A DNA stretch of 20,540 nucleotides from CAZIOH01 sp964540815 (GTDB lineage: Bacteria > Myxococcota_A > Polyangia > Fen-1088): positions 1 through 20,540 of the forward strand of contig CAZIOH010000111.1 of NCBI GenBank assembly GCA_964540815.1, in the 5' to 3' direction. The stretch's first letter is position 1; every line of letters begins with the position of its first letter. The notes under the pieces were generated by a model. That model was not told the DNA's origin. It worked only from the letters and a program-made list of their open reading frames with translations, and did no database searches. The translations under genes and the position numbers were made by a program. Shown here piece by piece: positions 1 to 8,315 of the stretch.

Positions 1-1
1 C

Positions 2-1273
2 ATTGACGAGCGCGGGCTGGTCGAGCCCTTGCCGGATCCGAGCCTCCTGGACCTCTATCTCGGCGTTCAGCCGTTTCGCCACGGCGACGTCGAGGAGGCT
101 GGTTGGTATCTGACCCTCGAGGACGCACGCCTGAGCGGCGCCGAACTGTTGACGGGCGTCGTGCAGCGCGCGGGCGCCGACCGGACTCACGTCATCATCG
201 ACGCCTGTGACGCCTACTTGCTGGCCTTGCCGCGCGGGCCGGGTGGCACCCGCCGACCCATGAGCGGGTTCGTCGAGCTGGAGGCAGCCTCGCGCGCGGG
301 TCGCATCGGATACCTGCTCTCCAGCTCGGTGTCGGGCGAGAGCCACGAATGGGCCGGGTTCGAGGCCGGCGTCTTCAGTCACGAGATCCGCTCGGGCCTC
401 TGCGGGGCGGCGGACGCCAACGGCGACGGACAGGTGACCTACGCCGAGATCGGTGCGTTCGTCTCTCGGGCCAATGAGGCCATCGCCAACCAGCGATTTC
501 GCCCCCAGGTGCTGGCCCGGGCGCCACGCGACGGCGATCTGTGGCTGGACCTCCGGTCGCGGGGCGATCGCCAGCTGCGTCTCGACGGTCCGGAGGGGGC
601 CGCCCACTACCTGCTGGAGGATGCGCAAGGGGTGAGGCTGCTGGACTTTCACGGTACGGGCACCGCGCCGATCCACCTGGTGCGCCCCCCCGGGGAAGGT
701 CCTCTGTACCTGCGGCGCGTCGCCGACGGACTCGAACGAACGGTCCCCCGCACGGGCGGCATCGTGCACATGGAGTCGCTGCCGGCGGTCGCGGCACGTT
801 GGCAAACGCGCGGCGCGGCCCACCACGCCTTCAGCCAGATCTTCACTCTGGCGTTCGACGACAGGGCGGTCGCCACGTGGGACGACCACGCCGCGGAGGT
901 TCGCTCGCGGCTCGACGCCGAGGAGATCGCGCGCGAAACCCAGGGTGCGAGCGCGCGCCGGCGCCACATCTTGGGGGTGACCGCTCTCGCTGTCGGTTTG
1001 GCGGCCGCCATCGCGGCGACAGCGTTCGAGCTGTCGGCTCACGCCCTCCACGACGAGGCGCCCCTCGGCGAGAGCCACGCGCAGGCGGTCGCGCGCAACG
1101 CCCAGATCGACGCGCGCAATCACGCTGCCCTCGGCCTGGTGATCGGGGCCGGGGGAGCAGCTGCGACCGGCGCGGTGCTGTTGCTCTGGCCAAAGGCCGC
1201 CCCCGCCGCGACGGCGCTGGAGATCGCGGCGTCGCCCGCCGGAACCCAGATCGGTGCGCGTTGGCGGTTTTGA
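2..1273 (+). CDS. Caspase-like (peptidase C14 fold) membrane protein with EF-hand loop, 5' truncated
   Basis: The frame is open from base 2, so the gene starts outside the window; a TTG at 29 is only an internal codon. Seen: HVIIDACDAY, matching the strand that carries the catalytic Cys of caspase/metacaspase-fold proteases (Cys codon 206-208). It is followed by a second core strand, YLLSSSVSGESHE, then GVFSHEIRSGLCGAADANGDG, where DANGDGQVTYAE is an EF-hand-like calcium loop. The first visible residues, DERGL, resemble the stretch right after the catalytic His in this family, so that His should lie just upstream (inference). A beta-rich region follows, then two hydrophobic segments (HILGVTALAVGLAAAIAATA and a Gly/Ala-rich one ending LLLWP), suggesting membrane anchoring. 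Bacterial caspase homologues take part in stress or death responses or act as inactive scaffolds. The Cys is followed by DAY instead of the usual RSG or HSG, so activity is unproven. The lipoprotein gene behind it starts 56 bp downstream. Confidence 0.72.
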   Translation: MDERGLVEPLPDPSLLDLYLGVQPFRHGDVEEAGWYLTLEDARLSGAELLTGVVQRAGADRTHVIIDACDAYLLALPRGPGGTRRPMSGFVELEAASRAGRIGYLLSSSVSGESHEWAGFEAGVFSHEIRSGLCGAADANGDGQVTYAEIGAFVSRANEAIANQRFRPQVLARAPRDGDLWLDLRSRGDRQLRLDGPEGAAHYLLEDAQGVRLLDFHGTGTAPIHLVRPPGEGPLYLRRVADGLERTVPRTGGIVHMESLPAVAARWQTRGAAHHAFSQIFTLAFDDRAVATWDDHAAEVRSRLDAEEIARETQGASARRRHILGVTALAVGLAAAIAATAFELSAHALHDEAPLGESHAQAVARNAQIDARNHAALGLVIGAGGAAATGAVLLLWPKAAPAATALEIAASPAGTQIGARWRF

Positions 1274-1329
1274 TGCCGGCGATCTCGTCCAATCGGGCGT
1301 CGCGGGTCGTTTTGCAGACAGGAGGCCCG

Positions 1330-2196
1330 ATGAAATTTCAACCCCACGTCCTCACCGACAACGAGACCAAGAAGCGAGCCCGCTCCATCAATCCGCTGGC
1401 CGCCCTGGCTCTCGCTTCGGGATTGGCCGGATTCCCTGGCTGCGCCGATCACGTCCCCGCGCCCACCGAGATCGCGTCCTGTCCCTGCGCGGGGGGTACC
1501 GTCTGCTGCACCTCCGGTGTCTGTGCGGCGAATCCGAGCATGTGCGGCGTGGCCACGCAGGCGCTCTCGGAGAGCGTCAAGGGTGTCTGGAGCGGATATC
1601 TCGAGAACTTCCAGCTGAGCATGGACGACTCGATAGAGGTTTCGATCGACGTCACCTCCGATGGATCCCTTGCGGGTCAGGTGATCCTCGGCAAGGCCAC
1701 CCCGCCGGCTCCGGCAACCGATCCGGACGCGCCGTGGCCGCCGAGCCTCGACCTCGTCACACCGGTGCTTCGCCGCTACATCCCAGGGTTCGCGTACGAT
1801 GCCCGGAACATTCGCTGGGAAGCCCGGCGATTGCGGTTCGACATCGCGCAATATCAGGCTTGGCAGCCTTGGTGCGCGTTGCAAGAGTCGTATCAAACCG
1901 AACCTGGCTCATTCAACTGTATTCCCGGCAACGGCGGCGTGGGAACCATGCCCGCCGGGACCAGCGTCAGGATGTGCTTCACCCAGGATGGTGCCGGCAA
2001 CGTGATAGCTCCCGTGGAGTGCTTCAAGCTCGGCGTGTTCTGTGGTGGCACCGGCCCGTGTGCGTGCGACGAAACTGCATGCAACGCCCGAACGGACTTC
2101 TCCTATTCGTTCGACATCGCCCTGCGGGACGGCGTGGGCGACGGCAGCAACTCGCTGTCCGGCGGCAACGTGCGCTTGACCCAGTCCAGCCAGTAG
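1330..2196 (+). CDS. Cysteine-rich putative lipoprotein of unknown function
   Basis: The 288-residue product starts at ATG 1330, supported by AGGAGG at 1320-1325 with a 4-nt spacer. The N-terminus is a long basic region (about 22 residues), a hydrophobic run (LAALALASGLAGFPGC) and a lipobox-like Cys at residue 38, so export and lipidation are likely. Next comes a tight cysteine knot, CPCAGGTVCCTSGVC, resembling the short disulfide modules common in myxobacterial lipoproteins. The rest is beta-rich with a second cluster (GVFCGGTGPCACDETAC) and ends without a membrane segment. SVKGVWSGYLENFQ and the alternating strands resemble lipocalin- or lipid-binding-type barrels, but I do not recognise the family. 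It follows the caspase-like gene by 56 bp on the same strand and may be co-transcribed with it. Confidence 0.75.
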   Translation: MKFQPHVLTDNETKKRARSINPLAALALASGLAGFPGCADHVPAPTEIASCPCAGGTVCCTSGVCAANPSMCGVATQALSESVKGVWSGYLENFQLSMDDSIEVSIDVTSDGSLAGQVILGKATPPAPATDPDAPWPPSLDLVTPVLRRYIPGFAYDARNIRWEARRLRFDIAQYQAWQPWCALQESYQTEPGSFNCIPGNGGVGTMPAGTSVRMCFTQDGAGNVIAPVECFKLGVFCGGTGPCACDETACNARTDFSYSFDIALRDGVGDGSNSLSGGNVRLTQSSQ

Positions 2197-2448
2197 CCCG
2201 TGCGGTGGGGAGGGCGGCTCCCGCGCGCGGCTGGCCCCCAGCTCGCTGCGAGGCGATGCGCGCCCCCGGCGGCATCTCGGATTTCTCCGGCAGCTCAGGG
2301 GTTGACGTCGACGGCGATCGTGCACCTTTCCTTGCTCTCCCCCGTGCCCACACGGAGCGCCCATTCGACGCCGACAGGCAGAGGACTTCCATCACGACCG
2401 ACGTCGCCGAAAGCCCTGCGCGGCCCCGGACGCGCGGCGGCGCGGCGG

Positions 2449-3165
2449 TCACGGCACGCTGACGCGAATCAGGCGCGGGCGCGCGACCCCGGACCCGAGG
2501 CGCGCCGCGAGACCACGAACGACCTCGAGATCGGCGCAGCGGCCGATGACGCTCACCTGACCGGCGAGGTGGCTCATGTCTGTCAAGGCGATCACGAATT
2601 GACTGCCGATGACATGCCCCGGCGGCGGCGGCGCGGGATCGGCGCGTCCGGGCGGCGGCGTGTAGCGCGCGAGCAGCAACGCCCCCGGCTGGGCGAGGCG
2701 CGCGCGATCGTCCGCGTTCGATTCGACGGCGATCCGGTAGCCGGGATGACCGGTCCCGTCACCGAGCGGGTCGCCCGACTGGACGAGGACGCCGAGAATT
2801 CCCCGGTGAAAGACCAGATTCTGATACAGCGGCGCCCGCGTCGGCGTCCCCGTGCGCGGGTCGCGCCAGACCGCGCGCCCGGTCGCGAGGCCGACGAACA
2901 GCGCCACGGCTGCCGGCGTGCGGCCGGCGTCGAGCTGGCAACGGATCACGCCCGCGTCGGTCTCGACGCGAACAGGAATGAGCGCGCCTGCGGGCAACCC
3001 CGCCAGCGCCACGGCGGGCGACGGGGGCGCGGGGACCAGCCCCGGCGCGACGGAGCCCGGGCGGCAACCGACGGGCACGATGGCTCCGAGCACGAACGCG
3101 AGCGATATCACGCGTGTCAACTGCCCGCGAAGGTGGCACGATATTCGCAGAATGCCCGCAGCCAT
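2449..3165 (-). CDS. Cyclophilin-type peptidyl-prolyl isomerase-like lipoprotein
   Basis: The product is 238 residues from ATG 3165. A hydrophobic segment ending in VPVGC (Cys34) is a lipobox, so it is probably an envelope lipoprotein. A cyclophilin domain fills residues 62-237: ETDAGVIRCQLDAGRTP (first strand), FHR (119-121), QSGDPLGDGTGHPGY (129-143) and GSQFVI (187-192). Against human CypA numbering the catalytic Arg55 (R121) and Gln63 (Q129) are kept. The pocket residues Phe60, Met61, Phe113, Trp121 and His126 are replaced by Val, Leu, Val, His and Val, so catalysis may be weak. A Pro-rich insert (170-183) replaces a loop. A shorter start at TTG 3120 would give a more typical signal peptide and avoid overlap with the divergent lipoprotein gene; neither start has a clear ribosome binding site. 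The fold assignment is secure, the activity is not. Confidence 0.88.
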   Translation of the reverse strand: MAAGILRISCHLRGQLTRVISLAFVLGAIVPVGCRPGSVAPGLVPAPPSPAVALAGLPAGALIPVRVETDAGVIRCQLDAGRTPAAVALFVGLATGRAVWRDPRTGTPTRAPLYQNLVFHRGILGVLVQSGDPLGDGTGHPGYRIAVESNADDRARLAQPGALLLARYTPPPGRADPAPPPPGHVIGSQFVIALTDMSHLAGQVSVIGRCADLEVVRGLAARLGSGVARPRLIRVSVP

Positions 3166-3580
3166 GAAGGACTTCTACCGCAACGTCCTCATCCCTCTCG
3201 CCCTGTCACTCGCCCTGGGTCCCCTCCCCTTCGGGTGCTCCCAGTCGAACGGCGCCGGTGGCGCGGGCGGGTCCGGCAGCGGGGGCAGCGGCGCGACCGG
3301 TGGCGCAGGCGGGGCCGAGGTCCTGTCGTGCACCGTCGCCGTCGATTGCGGGTGGGGAGAGATCAGGACGGAGATCCTGAAGAAGACGGATTGTCCTTGC
3401 CTGTACGGCTGCCCCTTCCTGGAGCAGAACAAGACGACGATCGCGCGGCGCCAGGCTCAATATCAGGCGCTCTGCGATCCCCGCGTGAATGGACAGGGCC
3501 AGGCTTGCGGCATCGATGACTGCGCGGTCCCGCCGCCGATCGATTGCATCTCAGGGATGTGCTCGGTCCCGGGCAAGTAG
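3164..3580 (+). CDS. Small cysteine-rich lipoprotein with Gly-rich linker
   Basis: The 138-residue product from ATG 3164 starts MKDFYRNVLIPLALSLALGP and has a lipobox LPFGC (Cys25). Residues 29-51 are a Gly/Ser/Ala linker, then comes a compact domain with ten cysteines (56, 62, 77, 79, 83, 104, 115, 120, 128, 133), enough for five disulfides. It looks like a secreted, surface-tethered disulfide-rich domain; no catalytic motif is visible and I do not recognise the family. An in-frame ATG at 3152 adds four residues. The ATG at 3164 shares bases with the ATG of the divergent cyclophilin gene. The linker plus Cys-rich head is typical of lipoproteins in large myxobacterial genomes. Confidence 0.8.
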   Translation: MKDFYRNVLIPLALSLALGPLPFGCSQSNGAGGAGGSGSGGSGATGGAGGAEVLSCTVAVDCGWGEIRTEILKKTDCPCLYGCPFLEQNKTTIARRQAQYQALCDPRVNGQGQACGIDDCAVPPPIDCISGMCSVPGK

Positions 3581-4280
3581 GCCGACGATGAGCGCCGTCG
3601 TATTCCCCGGGAACGGCCGGATGTGCCCCGCTGGTTCATCCGTGATCCGCTCTGAGCTCTTCCAGCGACTTGGTGCTCGCTGGCGCGAAGGTGCGTGGAA
3701 CCTCGATCAGCGACTCGCGCTTCGCCGGCCGCGGGCGCGCGGCGGACCACGCGATGACCGGTGGCAACCATGACGTCCGCCATTGCTCCGGTTCGGCTGG
3801 TGTCGGCGGCGTAGCTTCACCACCCGTCTGGCAGGGCGCCCGCACAAAGCGTGACCCCCTGGATCGCGTGGCCAGCCGTGAGGTGACGATCGAACCAACG
3901 CCGCCTCGCCGTCGGGAACGCCTCGTGTGAAGGGCGAGGGGGCCGATTCGTGCGCTCTTCATCCTCGCGCCTGGGTGACCGAGTACGTGAACCACGCTAC
4001 GTGTCATTGACATCCCCGAGATGGCCGCCCAGGGGCGTTCGTGGAAGCACTCGCAAGCCAAGCGAGGCGGTTCTGCCGCTCGCGCAGCTCTCGCGAGAGC
4101 CCCCGCCTTCTTAGCCGATCGGACGCGCTCCTCGTCCGGTTCGGCGGAGCAAGCACCGATCCAACCATCAACTCGATTCACGGCCACTGCAGCGAGGCCG
4201 CGCGCTGTGTGTGTCCGATCAATACGCCCAATCCGGCACCCGGTCGCGCCGCGGCGCTGCGCTGCGCTCTCGTGAAGGCC
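3581..4280. other. 700-bp stretch without a supportable gene
   Basis: It lies between the 3' ends of the plus-strand lipoprotein gene and the minus-strand barrel gene. Several open frames exist (for example 3670-3930 plus and 3636-4187 minus), but they overlap one another antisense, are Arg/Pro/Ser-rich and show no domain, signal peptide or ribosome binding site. A GC palindrome (GCGCCGCGGCGC) lies near 4245-4256, just past the barrel gene's stop, without a T-run. I see no RNA gene or terminator. Confidence 0.5.
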
Positions 4281-5660
4281 TCATTGTACCGGCAGCCAGC
4301 CGGTGCGGCGGGCGACCACGAGGAGGGTATCGCCCATGTTCCAGGCGACGCGCATTCCCACCAGCGCGTCGGTCGACAGCTGGCGCTCGGCGAAGAGCGA
4401 GATCTGCCAGGTTCGTGCCGGCAAAGGGAGCTGCCACTCGACGGCGACGTAAGGGCCAATGGAGCTCGAAGCAGCCGCTTCCAGGGAGCGGGTCAGGCCG
4501 AGGCCGCCGTCGAACCGCAAGCGATCGAACGGGAACGCGCGTAGGCCGAAGCCGGCCACGACGAAGTCGGCGAACACCGTCTGCTGCTGCAGGATGGCGG
4601 TGGCGAACAGTGAGGTCTCGCCGGTCAGGTGCGCCTCGACCTGCGCCTGCTCGACGAGGGCGGCGATCCCGGGGATGTGCTCGTACGTGGCCTGGGCGCC
4701 GGCGGTGAGGTGCGACCAGTGGCCCACCAGCGCCAGGCCCACCTCCTCGTAGGGCGAGTCGCCAAATGCGGCGCCCCGGAGAGTTGCGATGGTCAGGAGT
4801 CGCTCTGTCAGGCGCTCGGCGATCCGGGCGCGGCCCCCGCCCATCAGCCGATCGGTCCAGCCGAGTTGCGCCTCGCCGATGATCCCGGGCGTGAACGTCG
4901 CCCGGGGGTTCGGCGACTCCGGCCCGACCGGCGGCTCCGGTGGCCCGTCGCCTGCGCCGGTCGGGTCCTGCAGAAGGACATTGCAGCCCACGAGCCCTCC
5001 CCACCCGTCATAGGCCGGGTTGGAGGTCATGACCCCCTGGCCGTTCGACAGGTGCGTGGCGGCGACATCTCCGAACAGGACCACCCGGGTCCCAATCGAC
5101 ACCTCGAGCCCGCCGCCCGCCCCCAGGATGAAGTCGTAGAAGTCGCCGCCCGGCAAGAACGGACCGCGCAAGAACAGCAGGAACCCCGCCGACAGTCGCG
5201 CGTACGGACGCACCGGCCAGGTCGGCCACGGAGTCAAACGGACCGCCATTTCGCCGCCGGCGCCGCCTTTGGCGCCGCGCCCGCTGTCCGTGTCGCCTTG
5301 GGCCCCCAGCAAGAGCGCCGTCGTCCGCAACCGCAACGTCGGCGGCCCCTGCCACTCCATCCCCACACCGACGGCGCCCAGGGCGATACCCGCGACGTCC
5401 CCCGTGCGGACCAGCCCCCGCACGTCCAACGTCGCCGCCGCCCGCGCTCGCCAGTCCGCCTGTCCGCGCCCGTCGTGCGCCAGCGAGAACGCCAGAACGA
5501 ATGTCATTCGAAGAGACGCGCGCCTGGACACGCTCACATCGTGCCGAAAAGCTGCCTCCCGATCGAGCCCGGATTCCGCGGACCTATCGGGGAGCGTGGG
5601 GAATTTGACCCAGGCTTCCCTCTCGAGGACCCGACGAGGCGGGCTCAACGCGGGTGTCAC
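4281..5660 (-). CDS. Outer-membrane beta-barrel with PagL-type lipid A deacylase motif and a C-terminal extension
   Basis: The longest frame gives 459 residues from 5660. A more likely start lies inside, at a GTG near 5537-5531 or ATG 5507, placing a signal-like MTFVLAFSLA segment at the N-terminus (residues 52-61 of the long form). Residues 80-225 are alternating amphipathic beta strands. They contain ATHLSNGQG with His203, Ser205 and Asn206, then SNPAYDG with Asp218. This matches the HxSN signature of PagL/acyloxyacyl-hydrolase barrels, whose active site is His, Ser and an acidic residue about 14 positions on; here the nearest acid is at +15. PagL removes a 3-O acyl chain from lipid A in the outer membrane. 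A Pro-rich linker (about 236-258) leads to a further 200 residues of beta-rich sequence with TYEHIPG and repeated strands, not part of the standard PagL fold (about 150 residues). It follows the second propeller gene on the same strand. Confidence 0.68.
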   Translation of the reverse strand: MTPALSPPRRVLEREAWVKFPTLPDRSAESGLDREAAFRHDVSVSRRASLRMTFVLAFSLAHDGRGQADWRARAAATLDVRGLVRTGDVAGIALGAVGVGMEWQGPPTLRLRTTALLLGAQGDTDSGRGAKGGAGGEMAVRLTPWPTWPVRPYARLSAGFLLFLRGPFLPGGDFYDFILGAGGGLEVSIGTRVVLFGDVAATHLSNGQGVMTSNPAYDGWGGLVGCNVLLQDPTGAGDGPPEPPVGPESPNPRATFTPGIIGEAQLGWTDRLMGGGRARIAERLTERLLTIATLRGAAFGDSPYEEVGLALVGHWSHLTAGAQATYEHIPGIAALVEQAQVEAHLTGETSLFATAILQQQTVFADFVVAGFGLRAFPFDRLRFDGGLGLTRSLEAAASSSIGPYVAVEWQLPLPARTWQISLFAERQLSTDALVGMRVAWNMGDTLLVVARRTGWLPVQ

Positions 5661-5699
5661 GTTCCTCGACGCGGCGGAGAGGGACGGCCAAGATGGTGG

Positions 5700-8279
5700 T
5701 CAATGCGACGTATTCCACAAAACCGATAGAAGCGAATTGCAGGTGGCGATGTCGACCTTCCCGTCGCCATTCAGGTCGGCCATCCCTATCGACGTCAGGG
5801 AGCCGCCGACGGCATAGTCACCACCGTTGGTGAGGGCTCCATTCCCGCTGTTCAGAAGAATGGTGACGTTTCCTTCGAAGCTTCCGAGCGCGATGTCGAC
5901 CTTGCCGTCACCATTCAGGTCGCCGGCCGCGATGACACCACGACTACCAGTCGCGTATTTGACCGGAGCGTCGAAAGTCGCCGAGCCCTGGTTCAGGAAA
6001 ACGCCCGCGGTGGCCAGCCACAGATCCGACACAACCAAATCGCCCTTCCCGTCACCGTTCAAATCGGTCACGGCGATCTCGGCCGCGTCGATTCCCGTCG
6101 GGTGGCTGCTGCTGGGAACGAACTTTCCACTGCCGTTGTTCAGAAGGAGGCTGACGGTTCCGTGGGTCGCGAAATCTCCCGTGCTCGGAGCGGCTACCCC
6201 GAGGTTGACCACCGCCAGATCCATCCTTCCGTCGCCGTTCAGATCTCCGACCGCCAATGAAGCGGGCTCGAAGGACGGGGGACTGGCGCCGACGGCGTAG
6301 GGGACGCCGGGGGCGAAGGTCCCGTCCCCCTTGTTCAGGAATACGTCCACGGTCTTGTTGCCCTGATCCACGACGACGAGGTCCAGCTTCCCATCACCAT
6401 CGAAGTCTCCCGTCTGAATCTCCCTGGCGCTCGCTCCGACCGTGGTGTAGTTGACCGCGGTCGCGAAGGTGCCGTTTCCCTGGTTGTGAAGAACGCTGAC
6501 GATTCCCGCATCATCGAGCGTCGTGACCATCTCGAGCTTTCCGTCGCCGTCCAGATCGCCCACCACCACGGATCTGCCGCCCACGGGCATGGGATAGACG
6601 ATTGGGGCCAAGGCGAGAGCTCCGTTCCCGCCGTTCAAGGTCACGCTCAGGGATCCATAATTTGCGGTCACCAGATCGGGGCGGCCGTCGTTGTTCATGT
6701 CCCCGAGGGTCCCCGAACTGGGGTTGCGGCCGGTGGGATAGCTCAGAGCGGCCACGAAGGTGCCATCGCCAAAGTTCGACAGCACCGAGATGAACCAATC
6801 CGCCGTCGAGGCCACGATCTCGGGCTTGCCATCGCCGTTCAGATCGCCGAGGGCAACGGAATTCGGAACACGGCCGACCCTATAAGAAGGCCCGGTGAAT
6901 CCCTCGAAGGTGCCATCCCCCTGATTCAAAAACACGGCGGCGGCGTCCCCGGTGTCCCCGACGACCACGTCCGGTTGCTGATCCCCGTTCACGTCGCCGA
7001 TCGCGACGGAGTCACCACCGGAGCCGCCATAAGCCGTGAAGATGCTGAAGGTGCCATTGCCCGTATTCAAAAGAACGCCCAAATGATAGTTCGAGTCGTC
7101 CGTGTAGACGATGTCCAGGCGGCCGTCGCCGTTGAGATCCCCGACGGCGACGGACTTGGGATCATCGCCGTTACCGTAGAACACGGCCGTGGCAAGGGTA
7201 CCATTCCCCTTGTTGAGCAAGACCGCGACCTCACCGAATCCGCTCTGGACTTTGGTGGGATTCGCAACGACCACGTCGGCGGACCCATCCCCGTCCATGT
7301 CGCCGATCGCGACCGAGTGCGGAGCATCGCCCGCCTTGTAGGCGACGGGGGGAGCGAAGGTCCCATCGCCCTTGTTCATCAGAACGTTGAGGGTGGAATC
7401 CAGCGTGTCGGGGACGTGCAGGACGGCGATGTCGACCTTGCCGTCGCCGTTCAGGTCCCCAAGCGCCATCGCGAACGTGTTCAACTTGATCGCAGTGTCG
7501 GCATGGACGGCAAAGGTACCGTCGCCGTGATTCAGGAGCACGCTCACGCCCCCCCCTTGGTTCCCGACCGCCAGATCGGGTTTGCCGTCGCCGTTCAAGT
7601 CCGCGACGGCGACGGAAGTTGGATCGATACCAGCGTCATAGTTCATCGCGGGGAGGAGCGTGCCGCGGCCCGTGCCCAGGAGAACGCTCACGTTTCCGGT
7701 GATGCCTACCGTCGCGTTCGCGACGGCAACGTCCAGCTTGCCGTCACCGTTCAGGTCCGCGATGGCGACCGAACTCGGGAATTCCCCGGTAGCATAGTCA
7801 CGCGCCGCGAAGAACGAGAAGGGTTCAGGCGTAGGCCCCGTGCCCGTGAATGGCCGCGCGCCGCCAGGCCCGCCGGCCGTGCCCGCGGTACCGCCGCTCG
7901 TCGTTGCGCTGGCCGTGCCCGCGGTGCCGCCGCTCGCCGACGGGCCGGCAATGGCTGCGGTCCCGTCGCTGGGGGTCGCTCCGGCTGTGCCCGAGACTTC
8001 CCCGCTCCCGTCGACGGCGCCACCCTTCCCTCCACGCGCGCCACGCGCGCCCATGTCCCCAGGGCCCATGAATCCGCCGGAAGAGATGGCATCGTCCCCA
8101 CCCATTCCAGTCCCGGACGAACCACCAGAGTGGGCCACCAGCGCGCCGCCGGAGCCCGCGGTCGTGCTTCCGCCTCCCATGCCGGCCCCGTCGTTCTGGC
8201 CGACGACGTACCTCGCGTTGCAGCCAAGCACCGTCAACCCGATGGGGAGCAACCCCACCAACAGGGGAAACCTCTTCAT
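5700..8279 (-). CDS. FG-GAP/VCBS repeat lipoprotein, 14 repeats (second tandem copy)
   Basis: The 859-residue product starts at ATG 8279 behind GAGGAG (8289-8294, 9-nt spacer); an in-frame GTG at 8282 is possible. The signal MKRFPLLVGLLPIGLTVLGC gives a lipobox Cys20. Residues 21-150 are a Gly/Ala/Ser/Thr linker. From about 155 to the end there are 14 repeats of about 45-55 residues, each with a calcium-loop motif of the form (G/A)DLNGDGKxD followed by a strand like VSVLLNxGDGTF. Such repeats are FG-GAP/VCBS blades that fold into seven-bladed propellers, so 14 suggests two propellers. The Dx(D/N)xDGxxD loops should bind calcium. This is probably a surface or periplasmic adhesion or carbohydrate/protein-binding lipoprotein; no catalytic domain is present. 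Its start lies 36 bp beyond the stop of its paralogue. Confidence 0.9.
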   Translation of the reverse strand: MKRFPLLVGLLPIGLTVLGCNARYVVGQNDGAGMGGGSTTAGSGGALVAHSGGSSGTGMGGDDAISSGGFMGPGDMGARGARGGKGGAVDGSGEVSGTAGATPSDGTAAIAGPSASGGTAGTASATTSGGTAGTAGGPGGARPFTGTGPTPEPFSFFAARDYATGEFPSSVAIADLNGDGKLDVAVANATVGITGNVSVLLGTGRGTLLPAMNYDAGIDPTSVAVADLNGDGKPDLAVGNQGGGVSVLLNHGDGTFAVHADTAIKLNTFAMALGDLNGDGKVDIAVLHVPDTLDSTLNVLMNKGDGTFAPPVAYKAGDAPHSVAIGDMDGDGSADVVVANPTKVQSGFGEVAVLLNKGNGTLATAVFYGNGDDPKSVAVGDLNGDGRLDIVYTDDSNYHLGVLLNTGNGTFSIFTAYGGSGGDSVAIGDVNGDQQPDVVVGDTGDAAAVFLNQGDGTFEGFTGPSYRVGRVPNSVALGDLNGDGKPEIVASTADWFISVLSNFGDGTFVAALSYPTGRNPSSGTLGDMNNDGRPDLVTANYGSLSVTLNGGNGALALAPIVYPMPVGGRSVVVGDLDGDGKLEMVTTLDDAGIVSVLHNQGNGTFATAVNYTTVGASAREIQTGDFDGDGKLDLVVVDQGNKTVDVFLNKGDGTFAPGVPYAVGASPPSFEPASLAVGDLNGDGRMDLAVVNLGVAAPSTGDFATHGTVSLLLNNGSGKFVPSSSHPTGIDAAEIAVTDLNGDGKGDLVVSDLWLATAGVFLNQGSATFDAPVKYATGSRGVIAAGDLNGDGKVDIALGSFEGNVTILLNSGNGALTNGGDYAVGGSLTSIGMADLNGDGKVDIATCNSLLSVLWNTSH

Positions 8280-8315
8280 CACGCGCGTCTCCTCGACAAG
8301 TCTTTCACGTGGCCA

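Noticed and set aside
1254..2462. 402-codon plus-strand frame over the lipoprotein gene
   Set aside because: The overlapping frame with a lipobox, ribosome binding site and cysteine modules is the real one; this frame is Arg-rich and featureless.
2200..3519. 439-codon plus-strand frame opposite the cyclophilin gene
   Set aside because: Arg-rich product, antisense to well-conserved cyclophilin motifs.
3636..4187. 183-codon minus-strand frame in the gene-free stretch
   Set aside because: It has an Arg/Ser/Pro-rich composition, no ribosome binding site, signal or recognisable motif, and overlaps a plus-strand frame of similar quality. It could be an old remnant but nothing supports a call.
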